From Sphingopyxis sp. H115 (GTDB lineage Bacteria > Pseudomonadota > Alphaproteobacteria > Sphingomonadales > Sphingomonadaceae): a DNA stretch of 64,000 bases. The notes under the pieces are model-generated. The model did no database searches. It worked only from the letters and a program-made list of their open reading frames with translations, and was not told the origin of the DNA. How positions within the stretch are numbered: the stretch's first letter is position 1; every line of letters begins with the position of its first letter. The position numbers and the translations under genes are program-made. The stretch is from contig NZ_LNSA01000001.1 of assembly GCF_001468465.1 (NCBI RefSeq), positions 277,031-341,030 on the forward strand. The letters run 5' to 3'. Shown one piece after another: positions 8,530 through 17,365 of this stretch.

Positions 8530-9726
8530 ATGCAGGTTTTGCTGGTCATCGACGGCATGCATCCTCGCGACGGCGGGCCGCCCGCCGTCGTGTCGGGGTC
8601 GGCGACCGCTTTGCGCGCGCAGGGTATCGACGTTGCGGTGCTGACTTCGCTGCGGCCCGGGGACGAGCGCGACGTCCGGACGACATGGCAAGGGATGGTC
8701 GCGTTGGGTGTCAATCTTCTGTTCTGCGCGCCAGTGGGGCTCGGCCAGTTGATCGGCCTCGCGAAACGCGACGCCGTCATGCAGGACGCGATTGAAGGCG
8801 CAGACGTCGTCCATATCCACGGCTTCTGGACCCCCGCCCTGATCCAGGCCGCGCGCATGGCGCGCGCGGCGGGCAAGCCCTATTTCATCTCGACGCACGG
8901 ACTGCTCGATCACCGGGTGATGAGATCCTCGTGGCGAAAATGGGCCAAGAAGCGGCTGGCCATTAAACTGTTCGATTTCGCGTCGATCTTCGATGGCGCG
9001 AGCGGCATTATTTTCGGAAGCGAAACCGAGGCGAACGAAAGCTGGCAGCCGTCGGCGGCGATGCGAAAGATTTTCATCCCCAATGGCGTCGACGCCGCCG
9101 TGGGCCTCGATCACGAGATGTCTCCCAAGGCGCGCCAACGCCTCGCCGCGGCGGCGCCGCCGTTCGAACAATGGTCCCGCAAGCTGCTGTTTTTTAGCCG
9201 CATTCACCCCAAGAAGGGGCTGGATATGCTGGTCCAGGCTTTCAACGCGCTGGTTTCCGACTATCCCGGAACGGGGCTTTTGATCGCCGGGCTGCCCGAA
9301 GACGAACGATATGAAGCCGAGGTCGCCCGCCTGGTCGCAGCATGCCCCATGCCCGCCAATATCGTTCTGACCACGCAGCTGACCGGTCCTGGAAGCCATT
9401 TCCTCTATGCGGCGTGCGATATCTTCGTGCTGCCTTCGCACGCCGAGGGTTTTTCGGTCGCCTTGACCGAAGCCCTTGCCCACGGAAAACCATCGCTCAT
9501 CACGCGCTATTGCCATATGCCGCAGATCGAAGCCGAAGGCGCCGGGGTGGTCGTCGATCCGAACCCCGAAAGCATCGAAGCCGGCCTCAGAAGGCTGCTC
9601 TCGCTGCCGGCGGAACAGTTGACCGTGATGGGCAGAAACGCGAGAGCATTGTTCGAGCGGCGCTATACCTGGGATCGCGTTGCGCAGCAGTTGGAGACCA
9701 GTTACTCGGCCGCTCTGGGCGAATAG
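8530..9726 (+). CDS. Glycosyltransferase family 4
   Basis: A 398-residue GT-B enzyme. 'VIDGMHPRDGGPPAVVSGSATAL' at the N terminus is the acceptor-side glycine loop of this subgroup. 'VVHIHGFWTPAL' and 'ISTHGLLDHRV' follow, and the C-terminal domain shows 'LLFFSRIHPKKGLDMLVQAF' and the donor-binding E-x7-E region in 'FVLPSHAEGFSVALTEALAHGKP'. The start lies one base after the rfbG stop, so it belongs to the same transcript and may transfer the CDP-derived sugar; the donor cannot be read from sequence. Confidence 0.88.
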   Translation: MQVLLVIDGMHPRDGGPPAVVSGSATALRAQGIDVAVLTSLRPGDERDVRTTWQGMVALGVNLLFCAPVGLGQLIGLAKRDAVMQDAIEGADVVHIHGFWTPALIQAARMARAAGKPYFISTHGLLDHRVMRSSWRKWAKKRLAIKLFDFASIFDGASGIIFGSETEANESWQPSAAMRKIFIPNGVDAAVGLDHEMSPKARQRLAAAAPPFEQWSRKLLFFSRIHPKKGLDMLVQAFNALVSDYPGTGLLIAGLPEDERYEAEVARLVAACPMPANIVLTTQLTGPGSHFLYAACDIFVLPSHAEGFSVALTEALAHGKPSLITRYCHMPQIEAEGAGVVVDPNPESIEAGLRRLLSLPAEQLTVMGRNARALFERRYTWDRVAQQLETSYSAALGE

Positions 9727-9740
9727 CGCATATTTGGAGC

Positions 9741-10628
9741 ATGATGGAAAACGACAGTCCGCGCGTTTTGGTCACCGGATCGTCCGGCTTCATCGGTCGG
9801 CGTATGCTCGAACGAATGCGACGTTCCGGCACCGATGCGACCGGGTGGACACGCGCCGATGGCGATCTGCGCGATCCCGATGTCGTGCGGACAAGGCTTG
9901 CGCGGATCCGCCCCGACCATATTTTCCACCTCGCCTCCGAACCGCCGAAGCCGGTTGCCGAAACCTGGACGCGCGTGGCCGACGAGCAGGCGATGCTCGC
10001 CAATCTCGCTTATGCGATGCCCAGCCATTGCCGCCTCATATATGCAGGAAGCATGGCGGAATATGGACGGGCCGGCCTGCTGCGCGAAACCGACCAATGC
10101 GTTCCCGACACGGGCTATGGTTGTGCGAAATCCAGCGGGACGAACCTCGCGCTGGCGCTGCGCACCATCCTGCAGGTCGATATCCGTGTCGGCCGACTCT
10201 TTGGCGTATATGGCCCCGGCGAAGGCCCCAGCCGTCTTCTTCCCACGCTGTTTGCCAGATTGCGGAGCGGTGAGCCCATGCCACTGAGCGACGGCGAGCA
10301 AGTGCGCGATTTCATCCATGTCGACGACGTCTGCACCGTCTTGTTCGCGTTGGCCGATGCCCCTGGCCCACCCCCCATTGTCAATGTCGGGACGGGTCGG
10401 GGCGTCAGCGTCCGCCACGTCTGCGAAACGGTCGCAGACGTCTTGAACGCGGACCCAAGCCTCCTCCGGTTCGGCGCGCGACCGCGGCGCCATGTCGACC
10501 AGGATGCACTCGTTGCCGGGACCAAACTTCTTCAATCGGTGGTCGCGCCGCCACCGCAGCGCTGGCTCGATAAAACTCTTGCTGCCGAAGTCATCGACAG
10601 CATGTGCGGAAACCTGCCGTCCGTCTAA
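9741..10628 (+). CDS. NAD-dependent epimerase/dehydratase (putative CDP-4-keto-sugar reductase)
   Basis: A 295-residue extended SDR with 'VTGSSGFIGRRML' near the N terminus, 'HLASEPPKPV', the active-site 'YGCAKSSGTNLA' (YxxxK), 'RVGRLFGVYGPGEGPSRLLPTLF' and 'RDFIHVDDV'. This is the RmlD/GDP-mannose-dehydratase-like superfamily. As the last gene of the rfbF-rfbG transcript it is the natural candidate for reducing the 4-keto group of the RfbG product, as abequose/paratose-type synthases do, but a different sugar is possible. GGAG precedes the ATG. Its 3' end overlaps the convergent gene at 10625 by four bases. Confidence 0.75.
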   Translation: MMENDSPRVLVTGSSGFIGRRMLERMRRSGTDATGWTRADGDLRDPDVVRTRLARIRPDHIFHLASEPPKPVAETWTRVADEQAMLANLAYAMPSHCRLIYAGSMAEYGRAGLLRETDQCVPDTGYGCAKSSGTNLALALRTILQVDIRVGRLFGVYGPGEGPSRLLPTLFARLRSGEPMPLSDGEQVRDFIHVDDVCTVLFALADAPGPPPIVNVGTGRGVSVRHVCETVADVLNADPSLLRFGARPRRHVDQDALVAGTKLLQSVVAPPPQRWLDKTLAAEVIDSMCGNLPSV

Positions 10629-11239
10629 CGGGCCCGAATCCATATCCGGGTGTCGAAAACGCCGTTGGAGGTCCGGATTTCGCGCCAGTCGCGCGTCGCT
10701 TCGATAAATCTAGTCCAGGTCTCGCTCGTGGCGCCGTCCGCCCAGCGGCGCGAGTTGGGAGCGCGTGTGGCGTCGTCGGGAAGATAGCTGTTCGCATTAT
10801 CGATCACGAGCAGGCTGCCCTTCTTCATCTTGGGCAATACCTCGAGCGCGCAGCGATCGCGCCAGACGCCATCGACCAGGCAGAAATCGAGGCTTTCGTC
10901 GTCGAACCGGGCGATCTGGCCAACATAATCCGCCTCGGTCTCACACAGCTTGTAATCGAGCTTGCCGCTGTCGATGGCTGCCGTTGATTGGCGTTCGACG
11001 ATCGCATGCCATTCGGGATTATGTTCGACCGAATAGAGCTTGCCGATCCGCTGGACGAACCATGCGGTGCTGCGCCCCGATCCGAATTCGGCGCCTACGT
11101 CGGTATCGAGAAGCGCGCTTTCGAGGATGCCGATCGCCGCACTCGTCAGCCAGGGATGCTCGGGATGCTCTTTCTGCTGAAAATAGAGGCGCGTGCGATC
11201 CACGACATAGCGCGGCGTCACATGTTTGAATGTCCTCAT
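10625..11239 (-). CDS. Class I methyltransferase-like protein, function unassigned
   Basis: A 204-residue protein. 'DVGAEFGSGRSTAWFVQRIGKLYSVEHN' resembles motif I and the following acidic strand of class I SAM-dependent methyltransferases, and 'LDFCLVDGVWRDRCALEVLPKMKKGSLLVIDNA' fits the O-methyltransferase-like motif IV region. No nucleic-acid or protein target domain is visible. AAGGA sits just upstream of the ATG at 11239; an in-frame start at 11326 would overlap the preceding gene and adds unconserved-looking residues. It lies just after wecC in the minus-strand EPS operon, so methylation of a sugar is a reasonable guess, unproven. Confidence 0.65.
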   Translation of the reverse strand: MRTFKHVTPRYVVDRTRLYFQQKEHPEHPWLTSAAIGILESALLDTDVGAEFGSGRSTAWFVQRIGKLYSVEHNPEWHAIVERQSTAAIDSGKLDYKLCETEADYVGQIARFDDESLDFCLVDGVWRDRCALEVLPKMKKGSLLVIDNANSYLPDDATRAPNSRRWADGATSETWTRFIEATRDWREIRTSNGVFDTRIWIRAR

Positions 11240-11267
11240 GCTCGGTCCTTCTCGAATGGGGATATGG

Positions 11268-12530
11268 TCAGGCGCGCTTGAGCGACGGCAACAGGCCGCA
11301 AGTGTCGAAAACGACCTTGCTGCCAATGCGATCGAGGCTCAGCGAACGAAATTGGTCGTGGCTCGTCAGGAAAAGGAGGATGTCAGCGCGCTCGATCGCG
11401 CTGCCCGCATCGGCCAAAATTACACCCCGGTCGCGCAGCGACGCCGGCAGCTCCTCGATGAACGGTTCGCACGCGATGACTTCAATGTCATCGTGCACCG
11501 CCAATAGCTTCGCGACCTCGACCGACGGGCTTTCGCGCAGGTCGTCGACGTTGGGCTTGTACGCCAGCCCCATGCAGGCGACCATCGGCCGTTCGAAGGC
11601 CTTTGCTGCGGCGATCACTTGGTCGACCACCCAATGCGGTTTGGCATCGTTGACTTCGCGCGCGGTGCGGATCAGCCGCGCCTCGTCCGGTGCGCTGTCG
11701 ACGATAAACCAGGGATCAACGGCGATACAATGGCCGCCAACACCAGGGCCGGGATTCAGAATGTTCACGCGCGGGTGGCGATTGGCGAGCGCGATCAGTT
11801 CGCGCACATCGACCCCAACCTTGTCGGCGACGATCGACAATTCGTTCGCGAACGCGATATTGACGTCGCGGAACGAATTTTCGGACAGCTTGCAAAGCTC
11901 GGCGGTGCGGGCGTTGGTCACATGGCAAGCGCCTTCGACCGCGTGGCGATAAAAACCCACCGCTGCTTCGCTGCATTGGGGGGTAATGCCCCCGATCACC
12001 CGGTCGTTGCGGACCAGCTCCTCGATGACCTTGCCCGGCAGGATGCGTTCGGGGCAGTATGCAAGATGAACGTCGCCGGCCCGCCCGTCGGGTTCGGGTA
12101 TCGCCAAGTCCGGGCGCATCTCTCGCAGCCAGTCGCCGACCTGTTCGGTTGCGCCGACCGGCGACGTCGATTCGAGAATCACGACATTGCCCTTCGACAG
12201 CACCGGCGCGATCATCCGCGTGGCGGATTCGACAAAGCGCAGGTCGGGACGGTTTCCTTCCTTGAACGGCGTCGGTACGGCGATGACGAATATGTCGGCG
12301 GGCTCGACCGTCGTCGTCGCGCGCAGGGCGCCCTTGCCGACGACGTCGTTCAACAACTCGTCGAGACCCGGCTCGACGATATGCGCCCGGCCCTCGTTGA
12401 TGATGCGCACCGCTTCGGCATCGATATCGACGCCAATGACCTTTAGCCCCGATCGCGCGAAGACCGCCGCGCTTGGCAGTCCCACATAACCCAGCCCCAA
12501 CACGGCCACACGCTCGATCGGCATAGTCAC
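11268..12530 (-). CDS. wecC: UDP-N-acetyl-D-mannosamine dehydrogenase
   Basis: A 420-residue UDP-sugar 6-dehydrogenase of the UDP-ManNAc group. It has the N-terminal NAD motif 'VLGLGYVGLPSAAVF', 'VPTPFKEGNRPDL' and 'LESTSPVGATEQV', and the catalytic-Cys-containing 'PGPGVGGHCIAVDPWF' motif. It oxidises UDP-ManNAc twice to UDP-ManNAcA. It follows wecB by 14 bases, a complete two-gene UDP-ManNAcA module. The start is either the GTG at 12530, with AGGAAA five bases before it, or the ATG two codons later. Confidence 0.94.
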   Translation of the reverse strand: MTMPIERVAVLGLGYVGLPSAAVFARSGLKVIGVDIDAEAVRIINEGRAHIVEPGLDELLNDVVGKGALRATTTVEPADIFVIAVPTPFKEGNRPDLRFVESATRMIAPVLSKGNVVILESTSPVGATEQVGDWLREMRPDLAIPEPDGRAGDVHLAYCPERILPGKVIEELVRNDRVIGGITPQCSEAAVGFYRHAVEGACHVTNARTAELCKLSENSFRDVNIAFANELSIVADKVGVDVRELIALANRHPRVNILNPGPGVGGHCIAVDPWFIVDSAPDEARLIRTAREVNDAKPHWVVDQVIAAAKAFERPMVACMGLAYKPNVDDLRESPSVEVAKLLAVHDDIEVIACEPFIEELPASLRDRGVILADAGSAIERADILLFLTSHDQFRSLSLDRIGSKVVFDTCGLLPSLKRA

Positions 12531-12544
12531 TAGTTTCCTGTCGT

Positions 12545-13669
12545 TCAGTGCGCCGCGGCGGCGAGCGCGTCGACGATCCGTCCCGCGGCCTTGCCGTCGC
12601 CATAGGGATTGTGGGCCCGTGCCATGGCGGCATAGGCCTGCTGGTCGTCGAGCAGTCGTTCGACCTGTGACACCAGCAGGTCCTGGTCGGTCCCGACGAG
12701 CTTGACCGTACCCGCTTCGACGGCTTCGGGCCGCTCGGTCGTGTCACGCGTCACCAGGACGGGTTTTCCGAAACTCGGCGCCTCTTCCTGGATTCCGCCC
12801 GAATCGGTCACCACAAGGTGACATTTGTCGAGCAGCCACACAAACGGCAGATAGGATTGCGGTTCGAGGAGGTGGATATCGGCAACCCCGGTCAAAATCT
12901 TTTCAACCGTCGTCTTGACGGCGGGGTTCAAATGAACCGGAAAGACCACCTGCACGTCGCCGCGCCGCGCAAGCCGGGCAAGCGCCTCGCACGTGCGCGC
13001 GATGCCGCCATCATGGCTCTCGCGGCGATGCCCCGTCACGAGCACGGTCCGCTTGGACGGATCGAGAAAAGCGAAGGAGGACGCAAGGCGATCCGCAATG
13101 TCATTGTCCGCGTCGAGCCGCGCCTTGGTGGCTTGCAGGGCATCGATGACGGTGTTGCCCGTCACATGGATTCGCTCCGCTGGCACCGCTTCATCGATAA
13201 GGTTCTGGCGCGCGAAATCGGTCGGCGCGAAATGCAGGCTGGCGAGCCGCCCAGTGATCTGTCTGTTCGCCTCTTCGGGCCAGGGTGACAGCAGGTTGCG
13301 GGTCCGCAGGCCGGCCTCGACATGGCCCACCGGCATGCCGGCATAAAAGGCCGCGAGCGCCGCCGCCATCGACGTCGTCGTATCACCGTGGACAAGGACA
13401 TAGTCGGGCTTGCGGTCGGCAAGAACCTTCTGCATCCCTTCCAGCACTGCGGCGGTGATGTGGGTCAGCCCCTGCCCCGACTTCATGACCTTCAAGTCCG
13501 TGTCGGGGACGATCCCGAACAAGTCGTTGACCTGGTCGAGCATCTCGGCATGCTGCCCGGTAACGCAAACCGCGCCGTCGAGGTCGGGATGCGCATCGAT
13601 TGCACGGATCACCGGCGCCATCTTGATCGCTTCGGGCCGCGTTCCGTAGACAGTCAGGATCGATTTCAC
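12545..13669 (-). CDS. wecB: Non-hydrolysing UDP-GlcNAc 2-epimerase
   Basis: A 374-residue epimerase interconverting UDP-GlcNAc and UDP-ManNAc. 'VYGTRPEAIKMAPVIRAI' at the N terminus, 'VHGDTTTSMAAALAAFYAGMPVGHVEAGLRT', 'PEEANRQITGRLASLHFAPT', 'TGHRRESHDGG' and 'VTDSGGIQEEAPSFGKPVLV' are the classical WecB signatures. The start codon is a GTG with GAGAG before it. It pairs with wecC just downstream and is distinct from capG of the FucNAc pathway, which has a diverged 'DSGT' motif. Confidence 0.94.
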   Translation of the reverse strand: MKSILTVYGTRPEAIKMAPVIRAIDAHPDLDGAVCVTGQHAEMLDQVNDLFGIVPDTDLKVMKSGQGLTHITAAVLEGMQKVLADRKPDYVLVHGDTTTSMAAALAAFYAGMPVGHVEAGLRTRNLLSPWPEEANRQITGRLASLHFAPTDFARQNLIDEAVPAERIHVTGNTVIDALQATKARLDADNDIADRLASSFAFLDPSKRTVLVTGHRRESHDGGIARTCEALARLARRGDVQVVFPVHLNPAVKTTVEKILTGVADIHLLEPQSYLPFVWLLDKCHLVVTDSGGIQEEAPSFGKPVLVTRDTTERPEAVEAGTVKLVGTDQDLLVSQVERLLDDQQAYAAMARAHNPYGDGKAAGRIVDALAAAAH

Positions 13670-13829
13670 GAATTCTAACTCTCTTGGATTTTCAGGGGAA
13701 ACCGGCGCCTTCGCCGAGCAGGACGGAAAGAAATCTTGTCGGTGTCCTGTGTCATTTCATCCGAATTTGTCAAGGACGATATCCCCTAATTCCATCAGGC
13801 GACGGCATAATGAGGCAGCCGGATTTGGG

Positions 13830-15236
13830 TCAGACGAGGCGGATCATCGCATAGGTGGCGGCGCCCCCGATCGCCATCGCCGGCACCCACCAGCGCAAGA
13901 TCATGCCGAGCGGGAACAGCCGCGCCACCGGCGAGCCGATGACATGGGCATTGCCAACGATGATGATCGCGCTCGACAGGATCAGCCCCAATGCGAAACC
14001 GCCGACGATGGCGCCGGCGCCAAACAGCGGGGTGAAGAAAAAGGCGAAGGCGATCGTCCCGACGGCGACCGACATATTCCCGATGATGTTCCATTTGAGA
14101 AAGCCAAGCCCATGGCCGTAGAGATAGAGGACCATCGAGATCATGTTCGTCGACCAGCCGAAGATCAGCAGCCCGGTAAAGACGGCAAACAACTCGGTCG
14201 GTTTGCCGAGCATGATATAAGCGACGAGCGGCGACGAAAGGCAGATCAGCACGACGCTCGCCGAAATCAGCTTGATCAGGAAGCCGTTGATCTGCCGGAT
14301 TTGCCCGATCTGCTTTTCGCGTCCGTCGGACTCGCCGGCGGCGAACATCGGGATCAGCGGGATGGCTCCGGCCGCGATTACCATCCGGACCTGGACGACG
14401 ACCTTGCTTGCGATTTCATAGACCGCGGTGGGCGCAAGGCCGCCATAGCGATTGAGCAGCAGCCGCGTGAGCGGGTCGCCAAGGAACCCTGCCCACCCCG
14501 TCATCTGCACCTTGACCCCATAGGACAGGATTTCCTTCAAACGGTGGAGGCGGAAGCGGCGCGGCAGCCACCCCAGTTCACGAACTTCGTGCCGCAGCAG
14601 CATCCGTGCCATGATCGCCAGTGTGAAATATTGGACGATCTGCGCCCATATGAAGCCGAGCAGCCCAAGGGGCGGGATCAAGATCGCGGCAAAAACGATG
14701 AATATCGCCTGCGAGGCGATCATCACATAACCGCGCAGGTCCGCGCGTTGCAGGCCGTCGATCGCGCCGGCCAGCGCCAAGCCGATCACGTTGACGAAAA
14801 GGGAACCCAGCATCCACGGAAGCAGCGCGCGCGCCTCGGGCAGATTCTCGCTTTCGAAAATCCGCGGCATAAAAAATTCGATCGGGAAATAGGCCAGCAG
14901 CGGCAACAGGATATAGGCGAACAGCAGGAAGATCGTCAGCGAATCGATATATTCGGTGATCCCCTGCCCATCGCCGTCCTTGTGCGATCGCGCGACATTG
15001 CGCGACAAGACGTGATTGCCCGACGGGTCGAACAGCCTGACGATATTGATCACGGCGAGCAGGACCGACCACAGCCCTATTTTTTCAAGGCCGTGAAAAA
15101 CGATGACCAGCCGGTAACAGACGAACAGGGCGCCGGCGCCCACAATCGCCTGCGCCGCCGCTAACATCGCATTGCGGCGGATTCCCAGCGCGACGAAACG
15201 GTCGAACAGCGTTCGGAGGGCGGCGACGGGAGCCAT
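13830..15236 (-). CDS. Polysaccharide flippase, Wzx/MATE-like
   Basis: A 468-residue multi-pass membrane protein with about 12 hydrophobic segments. It begins with 'MLAAAQAIVGAGALFVCYRLVIV' and ends with the run from 'LFPLGMILRWWVPAMAIG'. The architecture and size fit the MVF/polysaccharide-transporter superfamily, which moves undecaprenyl-linked repeat units across the inner membrane. No sequence motif is diagnostic; assignment rests on topology, length and on being the only such protein in an otherwise complete Wzy-type locus. The ATG at 15236 is chosen over an in-frame upstream start because the extension lacks hydrophobicity. A 160-base gap separates it from wecB. Confidence 0.82.
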   Translation of the reverse strand: MAPVAALRTLFDRFVALGIRRNAMLAAAQAIVGAGALFVCYRLVIVFHGLEKIGLWSVLLAVINIVRLFDPSGNHVLSRNVARSHKDGDGQGITEYIDSLTIFLLFAYILLPLLAYFPIEFFMPRIFESENLPEARALLPWMLGSLFVNVIGLALAGAIDGLQRADLRGYVMIASQAIFIVFAAILIPPLGLLGFIWAQIVQYFTLAIMARMLLRHEVRELGWLPRRFRLHRLKEILSYGVKVQMTGWAGFLGDPLTRLLLNRYGGLAPTAVYEIASKVVVQVRMVIAAGAIPLIPMFAAGESDGREKQIGQIRQINGFLIKLISASVVLICLSSPLVAYIMLGKPTELFAVFTGLLIFGWSTNMISMVLYLYGHGLGFLKWNIIGNMSVAVGTIAFAFFFTPLFGAGAIVGGFALGLILSSAIIIVGNAHVIGSPVARLFPLGMILRWWVPAMAIGGAATYAMIRLV

Positions 15237-15262
15237 GCGGAGCGAGCCCTGCCCCTCCCCAC

Positions 15263-16165
15263 TCAGACTTGTTGGCCGTATGCGGTGTGGATCGTCCGCC
15301 GCGGCGCGGACGCGCACCGTGACGCGACTACGTCTGGATCACGGACATAAAGCGTATTGCCATGCGTGTTGAAGGTGGGGAGTACGGTCAGCGTGCGATC
15401 GCGCGGGTTGTAGGCGACGGGCGTGTAGCCATGCTTCACCAGCTCCGCATGCACCGCCTCGTCCGCGATATCATAAGCGCGCCCGTTGCCGTTCAGCTCG
15501 ATCAGAATCGCCTGGACGTTGCCCGACGACAGAACCGATGCCGCGCCCTGCAGGACATACAGCTCGAAACCTTCGACATCGATTTTCAACATCATGCTGC
15601 GATCGTTGGAGAGTTCGCTGTCCAGCGTCGTCACCGCGACCTCCTGCCCTTCGGCATCGGCCTCGACCGCCCCCGCAACGACCTGGTTCATCGCGCCCTT
15701 GCCGCCGGTAAAACGGAGCGTGCCCGGCTCGCGGCCGACCCCCTTGTTGTTGGCGATAACCCGATCTTGCGTGCCGTTCAGCGCGATTTGGGCCTGCAGG
15801 CCTTCGAAAGTCGACGGCACGGGTTCGAAACAGACGACGTCAGCGCCGATCACCTTGCTCGCAATGATCGTGAACACCCCCATATTCGCACCGACATCGA
15901 CGAATAGGTCTTCGGGGCGCAGCGCGTGCAGCACGAACGCCATATCTTCATATTCCATCAGCCCCGAATAGAGGTTGCCGGTCAGCGTCGTCTGGCCGTG
16001 GCGGACCAGTAGGCTGGACTCGTCGATCCAGGGGATGACCCGCGGGCGGCGATCGACGCGCGCGCCGACCTGCCAGCGCACGAATTTCGTGATCGCCTGG
16101 ATGCTGCGCCCCCTGTTCAGAGGCGCTTCCACAATAGACCGGACGATATGAAATGGGTTTGCCAC
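15263..16165 (-). CDS. FkbM-family methyltransferase
   Basis: A 300-residue SAM-dependent methyltransferase. The FkbM core runs from 'DLFVDVGANMGVFTIIASKVIGADVVCFEPVPSTF' (motif I and the acidic ribose-binding residue) to 'SMMLKIDVEGFELYVLQGA', the family's strongly conserved 'KIDVEG.E' motif. Members often O-methylate a hydroxyl of a polysaccharide sugar. It starts at a GTG preceded by GGAAG at a good distance. It sits 26 bases before the flippase gene in the same operon, so it may decorate the repeat unit; the target is unknown. Confidence 0.88.
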   Translation of the reverse strand: MANPFHIVRSIVEAPLNRGRSIQAITKFVRWQVGARVDRRPRVIPWIDESSLLVRHGQTTLTGNLYSGLMEYEDMAFVLHALRPEDLFVDVGANMGVFTIIASKVIGADVVCFEPVPSTFEGLQAQIALNGTQDRVIANNKGVGREPGTLRFTGGKGAMNQVVAGAVEADAEGQEVAVTTLDSELSNDRSMMLKIDVEGFELYVLQGAASVLSSGNVQAILIELNGNGRAYDIADEAVHAELVKHGYTPVAYNPRDRTLTVLPTFNTHGNTLYVRDPDVVASRCASAPRRTIHTAYGQQV

Positions 16166-16213
16166 GATGCTTCCTTCGAAAACGCCCAGTCAGGCGCAAA
16201 AACATGAATCTGT

Positions 16214-17365
16214 TCAGGCCGCAGCGAATTTTCGCACGCCCTCGACAATCCGGCCGGCGTGAGCCTCCGCCCCATAGCGCTCGAACGCCAGTTTCCGTGC
16301 AGCCTCGCCGATCCTCTTCGTCTCGGCGGGATCGGCGACAAGGCGGGCAAGGCAATCGGCAAGGTCGACGGCATCGTCATCCTTGAAAAAACAGCCGGTT
16401 GTCCCTTCGATCACCGCCTCCCATTCGGTGCCGTGCCGCTCGATATCGTCCGAAATAACCGGCACGACACCATAGGCCATGGGGTGAATGATCGGCAACC
16501 CCGCCTCGGGAATGATAGCCGCCTGCGCGATCGCCATATGGTTCGCGATCTGCTGTTCGTCATAGATCGCACCCCGGAAGTGGATCCGGTCCGCAAGGCC
16601 GTAGTCGCGGCTAACCTGTTCGAGCCGCGCGCGATCCTCGCCGTCGCCGATGAAAAGCAGGTGCGCGTCGATGCCCCTCGTCCGCAGCATGCCGATGGCC
16701 TCGATCGCGACGGGCAGCCGCTTGCGTGCGACAAGGCGCCCGATGAAAATGAAGACGGGCGTCGCCGCACCGATCCCCATGTCGTCCCGAAGCGCCGCGA
16801 TGTCGACGGGATCTATCCGGGCGGCCGCCTCGCGCTGGCCCGCCAGGTCCAGCGAGTTGTAGATGACGTGCATTCGCCGGGCGTCAATGCCGCTCTCGGC
16901 CAGCAATCGCGCCGGGTAATCGCCATAGAGAAGCAAGCCCTTCGCGCGGCCGAAGAAGAATTTGCGCAGCCGCCACTTCAAACCGGTCTCGCGGCGCTGG
17001 AGCCCGATCGTCCATGCGATCACGGGCGTGCCGGTCAGCCGACCCCACAGCATCAGCAGCCAGCTCGTCAGTTCGTAAGGACCGCCCTGCACGACAATGG
17101 CATCCGGTCGCATTGCCCGCGCGATCGAAAGTGCACCCGGCTGGAAGGACGCGCGCTGGCCATTCGGGAGCCTCCAATATCGTATCGGTGTCTCGCGGAT
17201 ATTAAGTTCATCGAAGAATATATCATCGGCGAGCTTCAGCTTATCAGGCGACGAGCGTCCGCTTACGACCGTGACCTCGTCCGCGCTGCCGCATGCGAGC
17301 GAACGGAACATCGCAGCGCGATAGGTCGGGATTACGTTCTGGAAAAGCAGGATGCGCATCGTCAA
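16214..17365 (-). CDS. Glycosyltransferase family 4
   Basis: A 383-residue GT-B glycosyltransferase. 'FQNVIPTYRAAMFRSLACG' at the N terminus and 'IGLQRRETGLKWRLRKFFFGRAKGLLLYG' in the first domain are typical of enzymes acting at the membrane. The C-terminal domain has 'FIFIGRLVARKRLPVAIEAI' and 'PEAGLPIIHPMAYGVVPVISDD', the donor-binding region. A TTG at 17365 directly follows the stop of the upstream polymerase gene and has AAGGA eight bases before it; the ATG two codons on is the alternative. The sugar donor is not predictable. Confidence 0.85.
   Translation of the reverse strand: MTMRILLFQNVIPTYRAAMFRSLACGSADEVTVVSGRSSPDKLKLADDIFFDELNIRETPIRYWRLPNGQRASFQPGALSIARAMRPDAIVVQGGPYELTSWLLMLWGRLTGTPVIAWTIGLQRRETGLKWRLRKFFFGRAKGLLLYGDYPARLLAESGIDARRMHVIYNSLDLAGQREAAARIDPVDIAALRDDMGIGAATPVFIFIGRLVARKRLPVAIEAIGMLRTRGIDAHLLFIGDGEDRARLEQVSRDYGLADRIHFRGAIYDEQQIANHMAIAQAAIIPEAGLPIIHPMAYGVVPVISDDIERHGTEWEAVIEGTTGCFFKDDDAVDLADCLARLVADPAETKRIGEAARKLAFERYGAEAHAGRIVEGVRKFAAA

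Noticed and set aside
13749..15164. A 471-codon open frame on the plus strand opposite the flippase gene
   Set aside because: It is a low-complexity, Asp/Arg/His-rich antisense frame caused by high GC third positions; the minus strand encodes a normal membrane protein.
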